Below, piece by piece: positions 1 to 5,437 of a DNA stretch of 5,437 nt (position 1 is its first letter; each line of letters begins with the position of its first letter). The notes under the pieces were generated by a model. It ran no database searches. It saw only the letters and a program-made list of their open reading frames with translations, and was not told where the DNA came from. Where the stretch lies: positions 1-5,437 of the forward strand of contig BNUE01000053.1 of assembly GCA_025997135.1 (NCBI GenBank), read 5' to 3'. The DNA is from a candidate division SR1 bacterium. GTDB lineage: Bacteria > Patescibacteriota > Gracilibacteria > Absconditabacterales > Absconditicoccaceae. The position numbers were made by a program, and so were the translations under genes.

Positions 1-528
1 TTCTATGTGCTAGACTGAGTCGATAACTTGCCATCTCAGCCAAAAGCTGTATTGACAAGCTCAAAACTAGACAATAAATACCAAATTTGGAGCCTGATAG
101 ATGATAATAATTTAGAATATGGTAGAGCTATTTTCCGGTTTCCGAATGTGAACCTGATCGAAAAAAATGTCGTAGTCAATGACCCACTCTATCAGGTATC
201 GTCAGCTTTTTCTAACTGATCTACATCTGCTAGAGGTGTTATCTGAGTTTTTGATTTAGATAGCTCACTCACTATCAATGCAGGCTATTTATCAATTCAG
301 GACAGTAATGTGAGAGATAATTATGTATGATTCAGATGAGATTTTAAAAATATGTCACTCTGGAGTGAGTGAGAAACTGTAGGTGACTCTACCAAAAACT
401 TCGGTTCAGAACTCCTTATAAATATAGGAGATCCTTTACTCCAGAAATCAGATAAAAACCCAGAACTTTACGGCACAGATTATGATGGTGGTCTATGACA
501 GGTATTATTTTCAGACGCTACAAAAACG
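1..528 (+). other. N-terminal visible part: beta-rich region of unknown family
   Basis: Residues 1-176 of the frame alternate hydrophobic and polar residues as in beta strands (for example GRAIFRFPNVNL near base 121 and LTINAGYLSIQDS near base 268) and are rich in Asn, Ser, Asp and Gly. Seven TGA codons fall here (16, 217, 244, 328, 337, 370, 496). There is no cysteine and no hydrophobic leader, so this is not the true N-terminus. I recognise no named domain. It leads directly into the FG-GAP-like repeats and may hold a more degenerate blade of the same fold. Confidence 0.5.
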
Positions 529-3500
529 ATTCTCACAGTAAAACCTATTGATTTCAATAATGACTGACTCAAAGACTTAGTAATCATCTATACAGATGGA
601 TCAGTCAAACTTGCCAAAAATTATGGATGAAAAAGACCATATCAAGACCTGCAAAACTTATTATTTATAGATGTATCTATCTCAGATGCCTACGTATGAG
701 ATGTCGATGGAAATGGCTATGAAGATCTGATTATTCAGATGCAATCTGGTCAGATGAGAACTTATCTAAATGAACAGGGTAGATTTGACATCGATGGAAA
801 TGTCATCTGTCTAAATATCGGTGTCCAAACAGAAGAAAAAAGCCTGACTCCAGACGATCTTTCACCTGCATTTCAAATTTTCTTGGAAGATATGGACAAG
901 GATGGGTCTGTAGATTTTATCACAAACGATAATTTATGATTTGTTAAAATTTTCTACTGATGAAAAACAGATGGTAAGCCGAATTATCTGAGTACAGAGA
1001 TTACAAAATGTGATGACGGTCGATACGATAGACAGAAAAATACAGCTATGATAGTGACCAGATTTGCTATGAGCCTAGATGAAACCATGAAAATCGTCGA
1101 CAACTCTATGACACATTGGAAAGGCTTAAATGATGTAAATGATGATTTTACTGAGGTAAAAGGCGTGGATATTGACACTATTACAGATATAGAAAATACT
1201 TTGAATAATATGGATGAAGATGATTTTAATAGTAGTTCCGACGCAGAGGAGTTCCAAAAAAAGCTTCAATCTCAGATTCTTGGCAGTTTTAATACATCGG
1301 AGATGAGTAATGATGGAACCGAAAAGATGCTAAAATATCAGTCTATGAATACCGTGATTCTCAAAGATTCCTTAACAGGTAAAAATATACGAGTTCCTGT
1401 TAGTTATTTAGAGGACGATGATCAAATACTTATTTACAAGCTTTATCATGATAGAAATGGATGAATGCTGGAGTCTGGAGATTTCGTAGATATTGAGGTT
1501 GTACTTCATGCCAATCAGCCTTTTGTTGGCTCTTTCTGAGATAAAATTCAGTGACCATGGACGGTTCAATTTAATCTAAATTGATTTCCTATGTTTCAAA
1601 ATTTACCTACTTCTGTCCTGAAATACACCAAAAGCCAGTCTTTCACATACCTTCTTGACGGCATTACATTAAATGCAGGCTCTGAGCTTAGATATTCTTA
1701 TCCAGTACAATATTTAGGCACCCCATTGCAATATATTTCTCTCGAAGACATAGATTGATCTGTGTACAAATTAGAGCAAAAATCTGATTCTTACCTAGAT
1801 ATAAAAGTTCAACCCGAAGACGGTTGTCTACACAAGATGGAGGTCTTTTTCAATACAGTCGCACGTAATCATAGGTCATACTTACCAAAAGAAGTTGATT
1901 TGCAATCTATGATAGATGAACAAATTCAAAAACAATCGGAAACTCAAGCGATGAATACAGATAATTTCTTGAGCAGTATGAATACAATTGATGACCTAGA
2001 AAATATCGTAAATGAGCAGCCACAACTTGGGCAAATTCTCAAAGAATTATTGCAGAATGGAGGTATAAACCTAAATATAGATCTCTTTGAAGACCAGCTT
2101 TCAAAAGTCGAAGAGACGATTAGTGAAGTAGCAAAATGAATGTGTAATGGATATAGCTTCTGAGGATCTAACCAGTGTAAATGACTTCCTGTCCCATTCA
2201 ATCAGGCTTTTTTGGCTCCTGGTGATTATCACGTGATGTGATGCTATAATATTGATGCACTCTCAAAGAGTCTTGGAAAATGATTCCCTATCCTATTTTT
2301 CCCAGCTTCATTACGATGATTCTCTACAATACTTAGTGTTTGACCACGATGATGAACCAAAGGTCCTAGTGATGGATTTTTGCGAGTACCTTGATGAACC
2401 TATAATTCACAGCTTAGAATTTATTTAGCTCCGACATTGACTGCAAAATTATGAATTGCAATGTGTTTCTGACCATACGAAGCTTGAATGAATATTCTAT
2501 CACCAGTCTGAGATTTAGCAGGAAATTGCCTAGTGACAGCGATAGATTTACCATGTGGGGCAACCTCTCCAAATCCTGAAGAGACGATTGAAACTTGGGT
2601 AAGAGATTTAGGTAATACAACCTGCGGAACAACTCAAAAATGAAGCAGATTACAGCAATCAACTTTCTGAGGTACTCCGTTTAAGATGAGTTTTTGGAGT
2701 CAATTCTCTACACCAAATCAAGCCGATAGTTATGGCGATTATACACCAGATTTCTCAGCTTTCTTCTGAACTGTTAGCTTCGAGATGGATGCTGTCACTT
2801 ATTCAAACAAAGAATCACCTAGATATACCACATCCTCTGAGATAATTCTAGATTGAGTAAAAGTTTGAAAGTCTACGACAACCTCAAACAGTCCAAAAAG
2901 CTGAAAAAGAAACGGAATTAGACAGTACTTAATTGACAATCGACTTGACCCTCAGATTAGATATATTGCAAATAATCTGACAAAAATGCACCTACTCATC
3001 AGGCGACCAGATTTAGATTCAATGCTAGATTGATTGACTCATATCTCTCTGGATACTGATAATATTGTAGATGGCATTAATGAAACGGAAAAAGTAGGAT
3101 TAACTGTAGATACCATAACAGACGATTTAAACTGACTAATTAACACTGATAAATACTGACTACAGAGGAGTTATCTCTGAAATGCAGTAGCTTATACCAA
3201 TGATAGACTTTTATCAAATCCATTTGAAGAGTTGTCAGCCATGTTTAATTCTACAAATTTGATAAACATTGGTACAAAGCAGACAAATATTAAAATACCA
3301 CTAATTTTTGCAGAAGATATCAATAGTTATGAACTTTATTTACTGCAATGGATGTCTGTAAATAGTCAAATATTACAAGATTGGATAGCGTTATGAGAGA
3401 CATTAACCAGCATTTGCATCAATGATTCAGCGAGATGTGATGCAGATATGAAGCGTAAAATCAATGAAATTATGAAGTTTAATCAGGAATATGACCAGAT

Positions 3501-5437
3501 GCTTCAGACTATTCATAAAAATTTGGAGACCTTACAGAAATATAGACTTTTCCCATTCCAGCTTTACGAGCGGGTTCACATGCTAGATCAATATTCAGCT
3601 GAAGTTACATCAATTTTTACCAATCTTTTCGGCTACATTGCGATTTGGATGCAGACAAATGCCAGCAGATATTCTAGCTACATTGATACCATCATTTTAG
3701 GCTTAAATATCATCAAAACTTATCAGATTCTGATCGATTTCTCAGTGAACTGGTCAGAAAAATGCTGAACCTGTACCAATGATACTTATGACCAATATAT
3801 GTGCAAACTTTCAGCATTCTGTGAAGAATTATTGCCAGATTTACCAATTCTTCAGATTCCTTCTTTCAAACTGCCAAACCTTATCTTTGATCTGTCCAAA
3901 ATTAATATTGGTTTAGATGTTTTGTTGCCAACTTTTAATCTTCAGCCAGACAGGATTGAACTTCCAGATATTCCCAATCTACCAACTCCACCTAATCTTT
4001 CAGTTAATTTAGATATTCTAAAAATATTAAATATAAATCTGCCTCAGATTCCAGAATTGCCTGAGCCTCCAGAGTTACCAGACTTGCCATCATTTATTCC
4101 AAATGTTGAATTAGAACTTCCTACATTGCCACCAGCTCCACAATTGCCAGAAATACCAGATTCTATCAATACTACTATCAATGTTTTAGAGACAGTAGGC
4201 TCAATTTATTGTTGGATAAAAAACGGATTTTGACTGGTTGCAGAACAGGCAGTAAAAGCGAAAATCGAGCAAATTACACAGAGAACATACGATGTGCCTT
4301 GGGTTGATGATGTATTAGATCTGATAAATATCAAAACCGATAAACCACAACTCAATGGTTTTGATTATGAAATCGAAAGTAAACTAGACGTAGAATTTAG
4401 ATTTGATGGTTTTTACACTTTTATGGATTCACTGACCAAAGATTTAAATAATTGGCTCGGAGAACATGATCGGACAAATATAAATGAATCTATGGATACA
4501 GCTATGGAAGACTTAGAAGCTAAAAAAGATAATGTACAGGAAAATATTGATAACTTCCCAGATGCCATTGTTTATACCGATTATTCCTGAGCTAAAGCTA
4601 GATTTGATGAAGTCTTGCTTCTCATAAAAGACAAAGCATGAGATAGAGATGAGCTAAAAAGTCAGATAGCATCTCTAGAGAAAAATGCAAATAATCCAGC
4701 ACAAGTACAATGAAATCAAGTTTTTATTGACAAAGCCAAATCGGAAGTTTTACAGCTTTTAAACGAAAATCAAAAAGATATAAATAACCAGCTTGAGAGC
4801 TTTAAACTTACGTCTACAGTATCATCAGATGATATGCGAACAAATTATGAAACCCTCCTAGCCAAGTTGGATTCTCAGCCACTTATCCAAAAAGAAAATA
4901 AAAATCTGACATACAACTTTAGTCTTTTTGATGTGGACGCACAAACCAAAAACACAGTAGAAAACGCAGAAAATCCTTATAAATTATTATTAGATTCTAA
5001 AGCCTGAACTCTTAGCGGTTTTATCGATGCCTTAAATTCTTATCCAGCCACAGATTTTGGTTGGACAAACCAAGAATATCTAGCTACAAAACAGCATTTC
5101 CTCACATTACAAACACAACTTGCAGGTTTTTATCAGCAATTACAGCCTACACAACAGACGACTTTGATAGCAAAATGAAATGACTCAGAAATTTATAATA
5201 CGACAAATCAGACAACGAATAAAACCCTTGTAGCTGCGGGAAATTCAGTCATTCCAGCCTCTTCAAGTCAGAATTTATCATTAAATGTGAATGAATATTC
5301 CAAGTGAGTCTTCGTAAAAAATAGAGCTTGAAGTTTAAACCATGCTTTATATTCTAGTTCTCAAGAGAAAAAAGTTCAGTCTTCTTATCTGATTTTTGAC
5401 CTCAATCAGGATACAAAAGATGATATAATTATGCGAG
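1..5437 (+). CDS. Giant multidomain putative surface protein with FG-GAP/VCBS-like repeats, partial at both ends, TGA read as glycine (code 25)
   Basis: Frame 1 is open from the first to the last base with no TAA or TAG in 1,812 codons, but with 53 TGA codons. TGA reads as glycine: it fills the Gly of a calcium-loop motif (base 565) where sister repeats have GGC (715) and GGG (904). About 63 glycines are GGN, so TGA supplies roughly 45 percent. Domain order: beta-rich N-terminal part, three FG-GAP-like repeats, acidic helical linker, beta region, second acidic linker, Cys/Gly-rich domain, mixed beta and helical region, CxxC segment, Pro-rich rod, long helical region, fourth FG-GAP-like repeat cut by the window edge. 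No start codon with a ribosome binding site, signal peptide, membrane anchor or stop is visible, so the full protein exceeds 1,812 residues. FG-GAP/VCBS repeats with calcium loops are typical of extracellular proteins; surface location and an adhesion role are inferred. I do not recognise a named gene. Confidence 0.95.
529..630 (+). repeat. FG-GAP/VCBS-like repeat A with calcium-loop motif
   Basis: Residues 177-210. The core reads DFNNDGLKDLVI (bases 550-585), the DxNxDGxxD loop followed by a hydrophobic strand that marks FG-GAP/VCBS repeats and their calcium-binding sites. A second strand follows, IIYTDGSVKLAKNYG. The loop glycine is a TGA codon at 565. The next loop begins 50 residues downstream, a normal spacing for such beta-propeller blades. 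Confidence 0.8.
685..780 (+). repeat. FG-GAP/VCBS-like repeat B
   Basis: Residues 229-260. The loop is DVDGNGYED (bases 700-726), followed by the strand LIIQMQSGQMRTYLNEQG. It has the same layout as repeat A, with the loop glycine encoded by GGC at 715. A TGA glycine (697) directly precedes the loop. In bacterial VCBS proteins this loop binds calcium; binding here is inferred from the conserved acidic positions. Confidence 0.8.
874..963 (+). repeat. FG-GAP/VCBS-like repeat C
   Basis: Residues 292-321. The loop is DMDKDGSVD (bases 889-915), followed by FITNDNLGFVKIFYGG. The loop glycine is GGG at 904. Three further glycines (937, 958, 961) are TGA, the last two in tandem at the end of the repeat. 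Its loop starts 63 residues after that of repeat B. It closes the N-terminal repeat cluster, and an acidic helical linker follows. Confidence 0.78.
1048..1335 (+). other. Acidic helical linker
   Basis: Residues 350-445 are rich in Asp, Glu, Asn, Met and Ser (for example NNMDEDDFNSSSDAEEF near base 1204) with few glycines and no TGA codon. The composition and hydrophobic spacing suggest helices or a flexible charged spacer between the FG-GAP cluster and the next beta region. A short motif around TITD at 1177-1188 recurs near 3112-3123 (see findings). No family is recognised. Confidence 0.45.
1345..1860 (+). other. Beta-sandwich-like extracellular region
   Basis: Residues 449-620. An alternating strand pattern runs throughout, including GDFVDIEVVLHANQPF (about base 1480), a GSFGDKIQGPW stretch with two TGA glycines (1537, 1552), and a LEDIDGS segment with TGA at 1756. 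A YLDIKVQPEDGC stretch (about base 1792) resembles a diverged DxD calcium loop. The shape recalls the immunoglobulin-like or DUF11-like sandwich modules common in bacterial surface proteins, but I cannot assign a named family. Confidence 0.45.
1876..2136 (+). other. Second acidic helical linker
   Basis: Residues 626-712 are rich in Gln, Glu, Asp and Leu with heptad-like spacing (LPKEVDLQSMIDEQIQKQ, then DDLENIVNEQ, then LFEDQLSKVEETISEV). They contain only three glycines, all GGN, and no cysteine. This is probably helical and separates the beta region from the Cys/Gly-rich domain. The Gly-poor composition explains the lack of TGA here. Confidence 0.45.
2137..2640 (+). other. Cysteine- and glycine-rich domain, densest in TGA codons
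   Basis: Residues 713-880. The region starts with GMCNGYSFGG and carries seven cysteines (codons at 2143, 2176, 2242, 2464, 2527, 2554, 2623), probably disulfide-bonded if secreted. Visible motifs are LPVPFNQAFLAPGDYH, a GGT...VPGGT pair in which each GG is TGATGA (2350, 2392), then RIYLAPTLTAKLGIAMCFGP and AGNCLVTAIDLPCG. Fifteen of the window's 53 TGA codons lie between 2137 and 2511. The motif set looks like a defined extracellular module; from memory, similar patterns occur in other large code-25 candidate-phylum proteins, but I cannot verify this here and know no function. Confidence 0.5.
2641..3414 (+). other. Mixed beta then helical region, unrecognised
   Basis: Residues 881-1138. The first part (to about base 2930) looks beta-rich and Ser/Thr-rich, with a short basic stretch (SPKSGKRNGIRQY, about 2890) that could be an exposed loop. 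The following part contains amphipathic segments such as LDPQIRYIANNLTKMHLLI and YELYLLQWMSVNSQILQDW. Ten TGA codons occur between 2641 and 3180 and one more at 3394. No domain is recognised. Confidence 0.4.
3415..3822 (+). other. Helical segment bracketed by cysteine pairs, with a CxxC
   Basis: Residues 1139-1274. A cysteine pair (3415, 3436) precedes a long amphipathic helix-rich stretch (RKINEIMKFNQEYDQMLQTI, and LFGYIAIWMQTNASRYSSYI). A second cluster follows: CGTC at 3763-3774 plus cysteines at 3802 and 3820. The CxxC glycine is a TGA codon (3766). The most hydrophobic part (about 3610-3740) contains polar and charged residues and does not look like a clean membrane span. Disulfides capping a helical bundle are a reasonable inference; a metal site is an alternative. 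Confidence 0.45.
3832..4161 (+). other. Proline-rich LPxxP rod or stalk
   Basis: Residues 1278-1387 consist of closely spaced Pro every 2-4 residues in LPxLP, IPxLP and LPEPP contexts (for example LPQIPELPEPPELPDLP at about 4039), alternating with short hydrophobic or acidic residues. Such sequence favours an extended polyproline-like rod. It contains no cysteine and a single Gly codon (GGT at 3910), so it carries no TGA. Cysteines at 3820 and 4210 lie just outside both ends. It probably acts as a stalk or rigid spacer between surface domains. Confidence 0.65.
4228..5100 (+). other. Long charged, Gln/Asn-rich helical region
   Basis: Residues 1410-1700 are rich in Lys, Glu, Asp, Gln, Asn and Leu with coiled-coil-like spacing, such as MEDLEAKKDNVQENIDNF (about 4504), DELKSQIASLEKN (about 4651) and SEVLQLLNENQKDINNQLES (about 4741). 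Glycines are few, and several are TGA (4231, 4588, 4639, 4711, 5005). It resembles the spectrin-like or coiled-coil spacers of large surface proteins. No named family is recognised. Confidence 0.5.
5101..5385 (+). other. Gln/Thr/Ser-rich segment leading into a beta domain
   Basis: Residues 1701-1795 change from a Gln-rich helical tail (LAGFYQQLQPTQQ) to a Ser/Asn/Thr-rich, beta-like stretch (SLNVNEYSKGVFVKNRAGSL, from about 5278) with TGA glycines at 5176, 5305 and 5329. This appears to be the approach to a second cluster of FG-GAP-like repeats, much as the N-terminal beta region leads into repeats A-C. Confidence 0.4.
5386..5437 (+). repeat. FG-GAP/VCBS-like repeat D, cut by the window edge
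   Basis: YLIFDLNQDTKDDIIM matches the strand-loop-strand pattern of repeats A-C: the loop D-L-N-Q-D-T-K-D-D at 5398-5424 has the acidic and Asn positions in register. The usual loop glycine is Thr (ACA at 5413), a mild divergence. The repeat runs off the window, so a second repeat cluster probably continues downstream. Confidence 0.6.

Noticed and set aside
1517..1531. Small AGCC...GGCT inverted repeat as a terminator
   Set aside because: The stem is only four bases, lies inside the reading frame and is not followed by a T run.
984..2662. Minus-strand ORFs of 64-85 codons at 984-1178, 1944-2201 and 2414-2662
   Set aside because: They lie opposite well-supported coding sequence, have no recognisable domains or ribosome binding sites, and are Ser/Phe/Leu/Ile-rich as expected of antisense shadows.
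3610..3740. Transmembrane helix
   Set aside because: The hydrophobic stretch is interrupted by Asn, Gln, Arg, Ser and Asp; it looks like an amphipathic helical bundle rather than a membrane span.
28..4590. Seven or more separate short + strand genes under the standard code
   Set aside because: All lie in the same frame, are separated only by TGA, never by TAA or TAG, and join into one protein with continuous domains; no ribosome binding sites precede them.
1..5437. A decayed pseudogene with many nonsense mutations
   Set aside because: Random decay would also produce TAA, TAG and frameshifts. Only TGA occurs, at positions fitting glycine, and the frame is never shifted.
1..5437. TGA as tryptophan (Mycoplasma/Spiroplasma code 4) or as selenocysteine
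   Set aside because: Trp is already supplied by 14 TGG codons, 53 further Trp would be an abnormal composition, TGA sits at conserved loop Gly, and selenocysteine is never this frequent in one protein.

Overview
The window lies inside one very large protein-coding gene on the + strand. Frame 1 (first codon at base 1) contains no TAA or TAG over all 1,812 complete codons but has 53 in-frame TGA codons by hand count. Read with the standard code it falls apart into seven or more short ORFs that all sit in the same frame. Read with TGA as glycine (translation table 25) it is one continuous polypeptide that enters at base 1 and leaves at base 5437, so neither the start nor the stop codon is here. 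TGA as glycine is known from the candidate phyla Gracilibacteria (BD1-5) and Absconditabacteria (SR1), so the DNA most likely comes from one of these small-genome, host-dependent bacteria, or less likely from a phage or other element that uses their code. TGG is used 14 times for tryptophan, which argues against the Mycoplasma-type code (TGA = Trp).

Layout along the protein (window residues): 1-176, beta-rich, unrecognised; 177-321, three FG-GAP/VCBS-like repeats with DxDxDG calcium-binding-type loops; about 350-445, acidic helical linker; 449-620, beta-sandwich-like region; 626-712, second acidic helical linker; 713-880, cysteine- and glycine-rich domain with 20 TGA codons between bases 2137 and 2868; about 885-1150, a short beta-rich part, then mixed linker; 1139-1274, helical region with Cys pairs and a CxxC; 1278-1387, proline-rich LPxxP rod; 1410-1700, long charged and Gln/Asn-rich helical region; 1796 to the edge, start of a fourth FG-GAP-like repeat.

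Together these point to a giant secreted or cell-surface protein: calcium-binding repeats, probable disulfides, a rigid Pro-rich stalk and helical spacers. A role in adhesion or host contact is an inference. No second gene, RNA gene, promoter, terminator, CRISPR array or mobile element is visible, and the minus-strand ORFs are short shadows.
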